Below, one piece after another: positions 32,596 through 41,076 of a stretch of 64,000 nt of DNA (within the stretch, counting starts at the first letter, position 1; each line of letters opens with the position of its first letter). Both the position numbers and the translations under genes were made by a program. The notes under the pieces are model-generated. The model was given only the letters and a program-made list of their open reading frames with translations, was not told the origin of the DNA and made no database searches. The stretch is from Acrocarpospora corrugata (GTDB taxonomy: Bacteria > Actinomycetota > Actinomycetes > Streptosporangiales > Streptosporangiaceae). Location of the stretch: contig NZ_BLAD01000069.1 in the NCBI RefSeq assembly GCF_009687845.1, forward strand, positions 33,196-97,195. Direction: 5' to 3'.

Positions 32596-32775
32596 GAGAT
32601 CGGAGAATAGCGTGACGGTCGTGCCGCCGGCAGGCAACGGTATGTCCGTCTGTGGTGTGATCGTCTTTATCGCGCGTTGGAAATCTCAGCTCATTCAGCT
32701 TGGTGTGAGAATTGCAGGAACGGTTTCCGGATTTGGCGCGTTTGAGTGGTGAGTCGTGTGCAGGGAGGGTGGCGT

Positions 32776-35712
32776 ATGAGACGGGATTCGCCGCGCAGGA
32801 AGAGGCGAACCAGGTTATCCGAACAGGCCACCGTCGTACTTCATCTGGAAGGATTGGCGGGTGGCTCTGGAAATGGCCGCAAAAACCCTTCTCTGTCTCC
32901 CGTAGATCTTGAAACCCTGCGGCCAGCCCCGCCTTCCCAAAAGGAGGATTGGCGGTGGCGCCGGTCGAAAGGGATCCTCGTGGTCGTGCTTGGGCTCGCG
33001 GTCATCGCGGGCCTCGGCGTGGTCGTAGGGAACGACGGGGGTGGCGATTCCACGAATGACGTCTCCGCGAACGGCCTTGGGCCGGCTGCCTCGGTGGGCG
33101 GCTTGGTGGCGGTTCCCACGGAACGCCGGAGGATAATCATCGACCTGGGGGAGGCCACCAAGCACGCGGCCAAAATCATGGTCGGCGGTGTGGTCGAGGA
33201 TCTGTCCACCGAACCTGCCGCCGGAACGTCGGGGCATCCGTGGGCTGACATCGACATCGCCCAGAACACCGGGGGCCTCGCGGTAATCCTCACCCAGTCC
33301 GGTAATCCGTTCGCCACCGTACCGGTCTGGTCGCTGCCGGGTCTCACCCCGCAGAGTTTCGTCGCGGACTGTGGTGCGGCCAGTATCGGTCAGACGCTGC
33401 TGAGTCCCTGGGCGGCCAGGCCGGACGCGCTGTCGGTCAGTTTCATCAACACGCTGGCCCGTAGTGAGCCCACGTCGTCGGTGCTGCTCGACCATGCCGA
33501 ACGGTTGTGTACGCGCATCGCCCTGAACCCAGACGCCGACGGCACGCCGCCACCCCCCGCCGAACTCAGAGCCCAGGCCAAACTCCTCTGCGCGCTGGAT
33601 GGGCGGATGGCGGACATCAGGGCCGCGATCGACTCCGGGGAGCGACCGGCGACGACCGGGACCAGCACCGAGTGCCCGGCGATCCAGTCGCGCGGAGGCG
33701 CCCTGAGCGAGCCGAACCGCGACGCCGCGACGCACTCCGTGACGAGGGAACCGGATATCGAAGCGTGTGATCTCCCCATGTGGCGGTTCAATGACACGAA
33801 CCCGGCGGGGACCTCACCGTTCATTGTGTGTTCCGACGGCGTCACCAACAGGGTCGTCAATCGAAGTCCCGCAGTGGCGTTCTTCTACGAAAGCGGAAAA
33901 CCTCCGGCCAAGCCGCTCGGTGCGGTGCCGGGGGAGGTCATTTCTGTGCCGAATCTCGAAAAGATCGCCTTGGCCATCCTCGTCGATGTCGGCCGGTTGG
34001 TGGTGCGCGGCGTGAAGGCGGTGGGTTGCACAGTGCTCGGCTGGTTCGGCATATCTTTCGCGCCGTGCCAGAATCCCGACGCGCTCACCGAAAGTCAGGT
34101 CGCGAAGCTGTTTGAGATCATCCGCCCAGGCGGTGCGAAGTTCACCGGACCACCGCGCTACTACTCGGTCGCCTGGGGCGATGCGGCGGGTGTCCCGGCG
34201 GGACTCGATATCAGGAGACCTGAGGCGTACAGTCACGCGCTGACGTTTCTCAATTACGCCGTTCTGCCGGTCCTCGGCATGGTCCTGAATCGTGACGTCG
34301 TTCTCGACCTGTCCTCGATCGACAGCCCGGAAAAGCAGGTGCTGCTCGACCAGCTCGCGGGGCATGTCTCGGCCGCGGAGGGCAACGATCTGGAGTTCGT
34401 CGTGAACATGGCGAAAACGATTCTGACGAACCCGGAGTTGCTGGCCAAGTTCGTCGTCGTCTTCTTGCCGTCCTTGGTGACCGGAGGGACGGACGCGGTC
34501 AGGTGGCTGCGCAGGACCTTCGGCTATCTCAAGAAACTGCCCGTTCTCGGGTACATAGACCTGGCGGCGCAGGTGGTGGGCTTGGTGTCGAACTCGGTCG
34601 AAATGGTCATCAGCCTTGTCCGCCTGTCGAAGGTCGGCTCGTATCCGGCATATGTCTCGTGGCCGAGTTATATGACGGGGGAGGAGGCGTCGGCGCTTCC
34701 GGTGGGGACTTGCGTTCCGCCGGCGTCTGGTGCCGCGCTTCCCGTGAACGCGGTGAGGCTCCCCGCCTGCCTGCTGCCCGTGGACGCTGATCTAGACGGT
34801 GATCGTGTCCCTGAGCGGCTGGTCCTGTGGAGTGACGCCGGCGCTCCGATGGGCGGAGCCGCGTACCTGGCCGACGGGCGCATCCGCGCCTGGGCTCTGG
34901 CGTCGCCTTCCCTGCCGGGGGCGGGCCGGCTCTCGGCGGCCGTCAGACGGTTGGACGATTCGCCGCGACAGCAGGTCAGCGTCGACATGGGCGGCGCGGC
35001 GGTGCTGGTGGGCCTCACTCGCGAGGGCGCCCTGCAGGCGATCCGTTACGGCGACGGCCACAACCAGGGCAGGGTCTTCGGGATTCCGCCCGCGCACGAC
35101 GCGCATCACACCGGGTGTGTCTCGGATGGAACGAGGCGGCTGCTCGTGACGACGATCACCAATCCCGCGAAACCATCCGGAGCGCGTGTGGCGTCCTTCT
35201 ACTATGCCCTCGATTCGGGTGACCTGACGCTGCGGATGGTCAACTACAACGGCGCCTACACCGGCCAGCCGGGACGGTTCCAGGGGGTGGACTGCGCTCA
35301 GGAACAGGTACCCCACGTCAGGCTGCCCATCGCGATGGCTCCTGACAGCGGCGGGCCGCTCCACCATGAACTGCAGGCCGCCCGCGCGGTCGAGATGCTC
35401 ATCGACGCGGCGTACGCGGGTGACGCCGGTCAAGCGGCCGCCCTTCTCGGCGGGATCCTGCCGGTGCCCGGATTCGACGCGTACAGCCTTGGCGTGTGGA
35501 CCGTACTGCACCAGAACGCCTCGGCTCTCGCCGAGGCATCGGAGACCCCAGCCGCCTGCGCGCAGCGGATCCGGCGGGTCGAACAGCCGTTCCTGTACTG
35601 CGTGGTCCAGAACGCCGGGGGAGCCTGGGACTTTCGGGTGGCCAGCACCGGCGACAACTACGTGGTCGTGGCGGCTTCGCATCGGACATGGCCACCCGTC
35701 GAGCACGCGTAA
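32776..35712 (+). CDS. Large membrane-anchored protein of unknown function (978 aa)
   Basis: I start at ATG 32776, which has a GGGAGGG ribosome binding site; the frame opens 30 nt earlier. After an Arg/Lys-rich N-terminus (RRDSPRRKRRTR) there is a single membrane helix at about residues 65-85 (GILVVVLGLAVIAGLGVVVG), so most of the protein is likely outside the cell. Hydrophobic or helical segments occur in the middle (LVVRGVKAVGCTVLGWFGI; FVVVFLPSL; IDLAAQVVGLVSNSVEMVISL). A Ca-binding-like FG-GAP/VCBS motif (VDADLDGDRVPERLVLW) starts a beta-rich C-terminal half. I do not recognise the family. It stands alone, convergent with the HxlR-type regulator. Confidence 0.75.
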   Translation: MRRDSPRRKRRTRLSEQATVVLHLEGLAGGSGNGRKNPSLSPVDLETLRPAPPSQKEDWRWRRSKGILVVVLGLAVIAGLGVVVGNDGGGDSTNDVSANGLGPAASVGGLVAVPTERRRIIIDLGEATKHAAKIMVGGVVEDLSTEPAAGTSGHPWADIDIAQNTGGLAVILTQSGNPFATVPVWSLPGLTPQSFVADCGAASIGQTLLSPWAARPDALSVSFINTLARSEPTSSVLLDHAERLCTRIALNPDADGTPPPPAELRAQAKLLCALDGRMADIRAAIDSGERPATTGTSTECPAIQSRGGALSEPNRDAATHSVTREPDIEACDLPMWRFNDTNPAGTSPFIVCSDGVTNRVVNRSPAVAFFYESGKPPAKPLGAVPGEVISVPNLEKIALAILVDVGRLVVRGVKAVGCTVLGWFGISFAPCQNPDALTESQVAKLFEIIRPGGAKFTGPPRYYSVAWGDAAGVPAGLDIRRPEAYSHALTFLNYAVLPVLGMVLNRDVVLDLSSIDSPEKQVLLDQLAGHVSAAEGNDLEFVVNMAKTILTNPELLAKFVVVFLPSLVTGGTDAVRWLRRTFGYLKKLPVLGYIDLAAQVVGLVSNSVEMVISLVRLSKVGSYPAYVSWPSYMTGEEASALPVGTCVPPASGAALPVNAVRLPACLLPVDADLDGDRVPERLVLWSDAGAPMGGAAYLADGRIRAWALASPSLPGAGRLSAAVRRLDDSPRQQVSVDMGGAAVLVGLTREGALQAIRYGDGHNQGRVFGIPPAHDAHHTGCVSDGTRRLLVTTITNPAKPSGARVASFYYALDSGDLTLRMVNYNGAYTGQPGRFQGVDCAQEQVPHVRLPIAMAPDSGGPLHHELQAARAVEMLIDAAYAGDAGQAAALLGGILPVPGFDAYSLGVWTVLHQNASALAEASETPAACAQRIRRVEQPFLYCVVQNAGGAWDFRVASTGDNYVVVAASHRTWPPVEHA

Positions 35713-35723
35713 AGGGCGTCCAG

Positions 35724-36398
35724 TCACGCCTCCAGCGTGGGAAAGGCGAACAGCCTGATCAGGCGCGGCAGCCCGGAGGCGTCGCCATCGAGGGTGACCG
35801 CGCCGGTCGTGACCGCCTCGGCGGGGGTGAGGCGGCGCGTCAGGAGCTGGTGCAGGGTTTCGTCGTCGGTGGTGAGGACGAGGTCGGCGTGGTCGGGTGC
35901 GCCGGCGGTGATGGCGAGGCTTGTGCCCTCGGCCCGGACCGTGAAAGGGCCGTCGCTCAGGCGTAGTTCCCATGTCGTCGGCCGGGCGACCCGCTGGGTG
36001 TCGTCGTGGAAGGCGAGCATCCCGGAGACGAGCCAGCGCGAGCGGGAGGCGACGTCGGGGGGCAGGCTGCCCATGCTCTTGGTCCCCCACCGGCCCAACG
36101 CCAGCAGGATCGGCTCAAGCTCGCGGCCGTACGCGGTGAGTTCGTACACCGTAGCTCGGTCCGGCAGGGGCAGCAGCCGCCGATGGAGGACGCCCAACGC
36201 CTCCAGATGCTTGAGGCGGGCCGTCAGCGTGTTGGTGCCGATGCCCGGCAGCCCCTCGGCGAGGTGGCCGAACCGCAGCGGGCCGAGCAGCAGGTCGCGC
36301 AGGACCAGCAGCGTCCAGCGGTCACCGACCACGTCGAGGGCGGTGGCGATGCCGCACAGCTGGGCGTAGCTGCGCGCCATCGTGACGTGCGAAGACAT
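35724..36398 (-). CDS. HxlR-type winged-helix regulator with SCP2-like C-terminal domain
   Basis: The 224-aa protein has an HxlR winged-helix domain: YAQLCGIATALDVVGDRWTLLVLRDLLLGPLRFGHLAEGLPGIGTNTLTARLKHLEALGVLHRR. It is followed by an SCP2/sterol-carrier-like ligand domain (VARPTTWELRLSDGPFTVRAEG, DLVLTTDDETLHQLLTRRLTPAEAVTTGAVTLDGD). The fusion suggests ligand-sensing by the C-terminal part. It is divergent from a small monooxygenase-like gene and an SRPBCC gene, which are its likely targets. Operator-like half sites lie between. Confidence 0.87.
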   Translation of the reverse strand: MSSHVTMARSYAQLCGIATALDVVGDRWTLLVLRDLLLGPLRFGHLAEGLPGIGTNTLTARLKHLEALGVLHRRLLPLPDRATVYELTAYGRELEPILLALGRWGTKSMGSLPPDVASRSRWLVSGMLAFHDDTQRVARPTTWELRLSDGPFTVRAEGTSLAITAGAPDHADLVLTTDDETLHQLLTRRLTPAEAVTTGAVTLDGDASGLPRLIRLFAFPTLEA

Positions 36399-36413
36399 GC
36401 TGCGATCATAACA

Positions 36414-36451
36414 TTGCGCTTAACAAAGGCAATTTCCCTTGCGAAACGCAA
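36414..36451. promoter_or_regulatory. Operator-like repeats between HxlR regulator and ABM-like gene
   Basis: TTGCG-aaa-CGCAA at 36439-36451 is a perfect 5-bp-arm palindrome. A second related pair, TTGCG (36414-36418) and GGCAA (36428-36432), lies adjacent. The region is AT-rich and between divergent genes, as expected for HxlR binding sites. Confidence 0.5.
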
Positions 36452-36501
36452 GTCTACTGCTAGATTTTGTGTGAACCTCTGACTGGGATGTGAGATCGCA
36501 T

Positions 36502-36798
36502 ATGAACGTGGTCGTCCGCTACCGAACCCGGCCCGACGCGGCCGAGGAGAACGCTCGCCTGATCGAGGAGGTCTTCACCGCGCTCGCCAAGATCGCGCCG
36601 AGTGACTTCCGGTACACGGCCTACCGCCTCGCCGACGACGTCACCTTCGTGCACGTCGCGCATCATGAGGGAGGCGACAACCCGCTCGCGGCGCTGCCCG
36701 AGTTCGCCGAGTTCCAGCGCGACCTGGCCCAGCGGTGCGTCGAACCGCCGGCGCCCAGTCCGGCGACTATCGTCGGTTCGTACGGGTGGACCTCCTGA
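36502..36798 (+). CDS. Small ABM-like (antibiotic biosynthesis monooxygenase-type) protein
   Basis: ATG 36502 gives 98 aa. NVVVRYRTRPDAAEENARLIEEVFTALAKI and later FVHVAHHEGGDNPLAALPEFAEFQRDL resemble the dimeric alpha/beta-barrel ABM fold. Catalytic residues cannot be assigned. The gene is divergent from the HxlR regulator and close to the SRPBCC gene, with which it is probably cotranscribed. Confidence 0.72.
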   Translation: MNVVVRYRTRPDAAEENARLIEEVFTALAKIAPSDFRYTAYRLADDVTFVHVAHHEGGDNPLAALPEFAEFQRDLAQRCVEPPAPSPATIVGSYGWTS

Positions 36799-36827
36799 GC
36801 CGGTCCGGTCGGGACGTAGGAATCGAC

Positions 36828-37241
36828 ATGCGCTCGTACGAAGCGAGCTCCCTCATCGGAGCGACGCCTGAGAAAGTCTGGACCCTGCTCACCGACATCG
36901 CCGCCTGGCCCGGCTGGGACTCGGGTGTCACGAAGGTCGACGGCCGACTCGCGCTGGGGGAGAAACTGTCCATCGCGGTTGAGGCCAACCCCGGCCGTGC
37001 GTTTCCCGTCAAAGTGGTGGAACTGACCGCGCCCGAGCGGATGGTGTTCGCCGGCGGCATGCCATTCGGCCTGTTCACGGGGCGGCGCACGTACACGCTC
37101 GTGCCCGAGGGCGCGGGAACCCGGTTCACCATGCGCGAGGAATACACCGGACCACTGGCCGGCCTGATCTTCAAATCGATTCCCGACCTGGGCCCGTCAT
37201 TCCGCCAGTTCGCCGAAGGGCTCAAGCGGCAAGCCGAATAG
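36828..37241 (+). CDS. SRPBCC-family (polyketide cyclase-like) protein
   Basis: A 137-aa START/SRPBCC protein from ATG 36828: IGATPEKVWTLLTDIAAWPGWDSGVTKVDGRLALGEKLSIAV, then PERMVFAGGMPFGLFTGRRTYTLVPEGAGTRFTMREEYTGPLAGL. These are ligand-binding folds for hydrophobic molecules. It lies 29 nt downstream of the ABM-like gene and probably belongs to the same HxlR-controlled unit. Confidence 0.87.
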   Translation: MRSYEASSLIGATPEKVWTLLTDIAAWPGWDSGVTKVDGRLALGEKLSIAVEANPGRAFPVKVVELTAPERMVFAGGMPFGLFTGRRTYTLVPEGAGTRFTMREEYTGPLAGLIFKSIPDLGPSFRQFAEGLKRQAE

Positions 37242-37330
37242 ACGCGGTGGCGGGCCAGCCCCATTGATGTCCTCGGGCTTGGGTGGGAGGCTCGGGCGGT
37301 CTCATATTCTCGGCACGCAGGGGGATCCTG

Positions 37331-39451
37331 ATGGCGGCCGTCGCGTGGACCGGACTCGGCAGTCCTGGTGAGGTCCGGTGGGCGGGGGCGACCCGCGACG
37401 CCACCGTCATCGCCGTCGGCACCGCCGGCGGCCACCTTTATCTTCGCCGGCGTACGGACGGAGGGTGGCGGTGGGAGCGTGTCGGCGCGACGCCGACCGC
37501 CGAGGAGGTGCTCGACGCGGCCCTGATCACCACCGCTGAGGGTCTCTTTCCGGTGGTGCTCGGCGGCGACCTGAAAGCCTGGCTGTACCGGACGGGGGAG
37601 TGGATCGGCCTGGCCGGCCCGGCCCCGGAGCCGGGTGCGCCCCCCATCGTGGCGGGTGGCGAGATCGTCGCGAGCACCAACGGCCAACTCCGGCACACGC
37701 TCGTGGTCGGCAGCGCGGCCGGGCGGCCGTGGATGCGCCAGGGCGTGGACCCCGACGGCATCTGGTTCCGGATCACGTCCGACGACGACTGGATCGCGCT
37801 GGAACTGGACACGGCGTTCGCGTCCGTCGCGCCAGGGGCGGCGGCGCTGCAGCACATCTTCGCCCGGGTCCAGGACCGGGAGACCTTCCAGAACCTGCTC
37901 CGGATCGGCGTGCTGGAGAACTCGGTCTGGACCTGGGTCGATCCGGGCGGGCCGGCGCCCAACGGCCAGAACATCGTCGTCGTCTCGGCGGGCGGCTTCC
38001 GCGACGGCGGCGGGCGGCTTCAGGCGTGCGCCATCCTGGGCACGGGAGATCCGACCACCATCAGCATGGTCATCGGCTCGGGGCGTGACTGGCGGTGGGC
38101 CGAACTCGGGGCGCCGCCCGGCTCTGGCGGAGTCGGCGCCGCCGTACTCGCGGCCAAGAGCCCCGACCCTCAGCCCGGTGACGAGCCCGTCGTCGTGGCC
38201 CGCAGTGGCCACAACATCTGGACGCGTGCGCTGACCGGCGCCTGGAGGGATCTCGGCACGACGCCGGGCGACGCGGCGGTGGTCAGCCCGACCGCCGCGT
38301 ACGAGATCGCCGTGGACGGCCAGCGACGGGTGTGGAGCACCGGCGTGTCGTGGGACTCCGACCTGTGGACCTTCGAATCCGACAGCGGCGGCGTGCGGTG
38401 GGAAGCTCACGGCTGCCCCGGCGCAGTGGTCTCGGTGGTCGGCTCCTACACGGACGCGCCCGAGCCTGAGACCTGGGACCTCCCGATCGCGGCGCACGTC
38501 ATCGACGAGCACGGCGGGCTGTGGCACTGCCGGGTGTGGGGAAACCCGGCCGAGGGCTTCTACGACACCTCCAGTTCCTGGATTTATCACGGCATACCCG
38601 CCCCGGGCGTCACCTGCGCCAAAGGTGTCGGGGTGCACACCATTCGCGGGGGAAGCCGGCAGCCCGCCTGGGCGTTCGTGGTCGGCAGCGACGGGCGGTT
38701 ATGGGCGAGTACGGCTGCCGCGGGCGGCTGGACCTGGGTCGACCACGGCGCTCCGGCCGGCCGGTCGATCAAGACCGGCGTGCCGCCGGTCGCGGCCCGG
38801 GGGGAGGAGCCGATCGTGCACGTGCTGGCCGACGACGGGCGGCTCTGGATGCGCTCCCGGGTCGGAGGCGAGTGGCGCTGGACCGACCGGGAGACCCCGG
38901 CGGGCCAGCTGATCTTCGCGGTTCTGGGCGCGGCCGTACTGCCGACGGGCCGGCTGCCGGTGGCAGCCGCCGTCACCGGAGACGGCCACCTCTGGGTCAA
39001 CGTCCCCGACGGCGACCTGTTCCGGTGGACCGACCTGGGCACCCCGACCGCCAACGAGAGGATCGCCGCCGGGATCGGCGTCGACGTCCTCCCCGGCTCT
39101 TCCGCGCTGGACATCGTGGCCGTCGGCTCGCCCAGCGGGCAGGCGTGGAGCCTGCGGTGGACACCCGGGGCGGCGCCGCGGTGGACGGCGCTCGGCCGTC
39201 CCGCCGACGCCCGCATCCGCGACGCCGTCGGCACCATGCCCGACCCCGCCGGTTGCCTGGTCGCGGTCATCGGCTACGACCAGCAGGTCTGGGTGACGTC
39301 CTCGGCGGGCGGGGGGTGGACTCGCTGGGACCCGCGGTCCGACGAGGACACGGTGGCCAGCGGGAAGGCGGCGATCCTGCTGGGGGCACTGCCTTGCGCG
39401 ACGGTCCTGAACAAGGAAAGGCGCGTGCACGTCGTGACGCCGAAGCGCTAG
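37331..39451 (+). CDS. 706-aa multi-repeat beta-propeller (PLL lectin/DUF346-like) protein
   Basis: ATG 37331 has a GCAGGGGGA ribosome binding site. The whole protein is built of about 12 related segments of 50-60 aa with the motif W-x-W-x-x-x-G-x-P, such as WRWERVGATPT, WTWVDPGGPAP, WRWAELGAPPG, WTWVDHGAPAG, WRWTDRETPAG and FRWTDLGTPT. This is like the PLL/DUF346-type seven-bladed beta-propeller lectins, perhaps two propellers in tandem. There is no signal peptide or membrane segment, so export would need a non-classical route, or the protein acts inside the cell. Sugar binding is inferred only from the repeat type. Confidence 0.75.
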   Translation: MAAVAWTGLGSPGEVRWAGATRDATVIAVGTAGGHLYLRRRTDGGWRWERVGATPTAEEVLDAALITTAEGLFPVVLGGDLKAWLYRTGEWIGLAGPAPEPGAPPIVAGGEIVASTNGQLRHTLVVGSAAGRPWMRQGVDPDGIWFRITSDDDWIALELDTAFASVAPGAAALQHIFARVQDRETFQNLLRIGVLENSVWTWVDPGGPAPNGQNIVVVSAGGFRDGGGRLQACAILGTGDPTTISMVIGSGRDWRWAELGAPPGSGGVGAAVLAAKSPDPQPGDEPVVVARSGHNIWTRALTGAWRDLGTTPGDAAVVSPTAAYEIAVDGQRRVWSTGVSWDSDLWTFESDSGGVRWEAHGCPGAVVSVVGSYTDAPEPETWDLPIAAHVIDEHGGLWHCRVWGNPAEGFYDTSSSWIYHGIPAPGVTCAKGVGVHTIRGGSRQPAWAFVVGSDGRLWASTAAAGGWTWVDHGAPAGRSIKTGVPPVAARGEEPIVHVLADDGRLWMRSRVGGEWRWTDRETPAGQLIFAVLGAAVLPTGRLPVAAAVTGDGHLWVNVPDGDLFRWTDLGTPTANERIAAGIGVDVLPGSSALDIVAVGSPSGQAWSLRWTPGAAPRWTALGRPADARIRDAVGTMPDPAGCLVAVIGYDQQVWVTSSAGGGWTRWDPRSDEDTVASGKAAILLGALPCATVLNKERRVHVVTPKR

Positions 39452-39547
39452 CCGCGTGCGGGCCTGATGGATAGGCTCCTCCTTCGCTTGTTGATCACTA
39501 CGGCACCGTGGGGCGCTCTGTCGCCTTGTCGGTAAGGAGATTTGGCC

Positions 39548-40276
39548 ATGCGATGGCTCGTCCCTCTGGTCACGGCCATGTCGGTCGTATTGACACCGGC
39601 AGCCGCCTCGGCGACGGAGCGACGGCCGGATCCCGTTGCGGCGCTCAAGAAACAATTGGTCAGCGGGCATGGCGTCAAAGTCGTGGAGCGGCGGTGGACG
39701 TACATCGACCACAAGTTGTCCCGGCACATTGACTGGATCGAGGGTGTGCTCCAGTTCAACCGTGGCGGCGTCGCCGGATATGAGGTCAGGGTCAAGTCGG
39801 GGCCGCAGGCAGGGCGGATCCGTACGATCGCCATCGGGCCTTACGCTTATCAGTCCGGGGGAGCTGTCACCAAAGGTAAGACTTGGCGTCGAACCGCCAG
39901 TAAGCCGGGCCGCCGCAGTCCATTCCTCACCCAGATGATGATTGTCGAACCCGCCACGCTCAAGGCTGTGCTCGCGACGACCACGCATTTCCAGAGCGGC
40001 GTCTACCGGGGCACCATCTCTCTCGGCAAGTTGTACGCCGTGTCGCCGTCCTATCGAGGCGACACCGCCAACCGGCCCGACGCGCGAGAAGCCGAGTTGA
40101 CCGTCAACTGGATGATGCACACGAACAAAGTCGGCCTGCCGACCCTCCTGGTCACCAAACTGGCCGACCCCGAGAACGACCTGGGCTATACCAATAGAAA
40201 CAGCGAGATCGTCTTCACGTTCTGGGGAAAGCAGGTCAACCTGGTTCCCCCGCCCCCCGGCAAGATAGAGAAATGA
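39548..40276 (+). CDS. Secreted protein of unknown function (242 aa)
   Basis: ATG 39548 follows a good AAGGAG ribosome binding site and encodes a signal peptide (RWLVPLVTAMSVVLTPAAASA). The mature protein (DPVAALKKQLVSGHGVKVVERRW, then IEGVLQFNRGGVAGYEVRVKSG) is like secreted actinomycete proteins of LppX/LprG-type size, but there is no lipobox cysteine. Family not identified with confidence. The stop overlaps a short following frame (ATGA). Confidence 0.65.
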   Translation: MRWLVPLVTAMSVVLTPAAASATERRPDPVAALKKQLVSGHGVKVVERRWTYIDHKLSRHIDWIEGVLQFNRGGVAGYEVRVKSGPQAGRIRTIAIGPYAYQSGGAVTKGKTWRRTASKPGRRSPFLTQMMIVEPATLKAVLATTTHFQSGVYRGTISLGKLYAVSPSYRGDTANRPDAREAELTVNWMMHTNKVGLPTLLVTKLADPENDLGYTNRNSEIVFTFWGKQVNLVPPPPGKIEK

Positions 40277-40410
40277 GGGGCCCGAACCTGCGCGCGGACG
40301 TGCCCGCCACCGGCCTCTACTTCCCGGCGGAAGGCTGCTGGGAGGTCACCGGCCGAATTGGCACGACCCGCCTAATCTTCGTCACCTACGTGACCAAGAC
40401 CGCCGTTTAG
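40273..40410 (+). pseudogene. 45-aa ORF resembling the C-terminus of a secreted protein family
   Basis: The ATG overlaps the preceding stop by 4 bp and the frame reads 45 aa with YFPAEGCWEVTGRIGTTRLIFVTYV. This is the end pattern (FPxxGCWEVTGRVG...LTFVT) of a family of secreted actinomycete proteins, so it may be a remnant. The 3' end overlaps the convergent TetR gene (40372-40992) by 39 nt. Low confidence that it is expressed. Confidence 0.35.
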
Positions 40411-40992
40411 ACCGTCAGGCCCCCGCCCGGCCGTGATCGTGTGCAGCGCCTGGACGAGGTCCTGGGCGGAAGGGGCGTTTTCCGGATCGACCAGCCACTG
40501 GGTTGCCAGCCCGCCCAGTAGCGCCTGGTAGAACGCGCCGACGGCCATCGCCTTCTTCTCGTCGGCGGCCGGGTCCAGGTTCTCCAAGAGCGCCGCCAGC
40601 CCCAGCCGGGCCTGCCGGTTCGCGCCCGCGAAGGACTCGCGCAGTTCCGGCAGGCGGTCCATCTGCGCGATGAGCTCGAACTGGATCGCCCAGAGGGGTC
40701 TGAGCGTGATGTAGGACTCGATGATCCGCGCCCAGGTCGCCTCGAACCGCTGCAGGGGGGTCGCGCCGGGTGGCGCCTCGGCGACGAGGGCGCGCTCGAT
40801 CTCCGTGCCCCATTCCTCCATCGCCTCGATGAGGGCCGCGTTGAGCAGCGCCTTCGTCGATCTGAAGTGGTAGCCGATGGAGGCGAGGCTGGTGCCCGAC
40901 GCGGCGGCGATATCGCGAGCGGTGGTTCCCGCGTATCCCTTCTCCATCAGGCAGCGCTTCGCTCCGGCGAGCAGATCTTCCCGATTTCCCAT
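40372..40992 (-). CDS. TetR-family transcriptional regulator
   Basis: From ATG 40992 the 206-aa protein has a TetR HTH: REDLLAGAKRCLMEKGYAGTTARDIAAASGTSLASIGYHFRSTKALL. The frame is open further upstream to 41667 but that part runs through the operator and an antiphase gene. It is divergent from the FAD monooxygenase at 41077 and likely represses both through the palindrome between them. Confidence 0.9.
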   Translation of the reverse strand: MGNREDLLAGAKRCLMEKGYAGTTARDIAAASGTSLASIGYHFRSTKALLNAALIEAMEEWGTEIERALVAEAPPGATPLQRFEATWARIIESYITLRPLWAIQFELIAQMDRLPELRESFAGANRQARLGLAALLENLDPAADEKKAMAVGAFYQALLGGLATQWLVDPENAPSAQDLVQALHTITAGRGPDGLNGGLGHVGDED

Positions 40993-41015
40993 GCTCACAA
41001 GCCTAGCGGATAGCA

Positions 41016-41066
41016 GTACAAATGTCTTGGACAAACGTCCTAGACAAACGATTGAGACGTTTGTAC
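41016..41066. promoter_or_regulatory. Palindromic operator between second TetR/FAD-monooxygenase pair
   Basis: Outer arms GTACAAATGTCT (41016-41027) and AGACGTTTGTAC (41055-41066) match at 11 of 12 positions. A second nested palindrome of GTCT/GAC/GTC/AGAC segments spans 41024-41045. The whole 51-bp site lies between the divergent TetR start (40992) and the monooxygenase start (41077). Confidence 0.8.
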
Positions 41067-41076
41067 AGTCGGTGGC

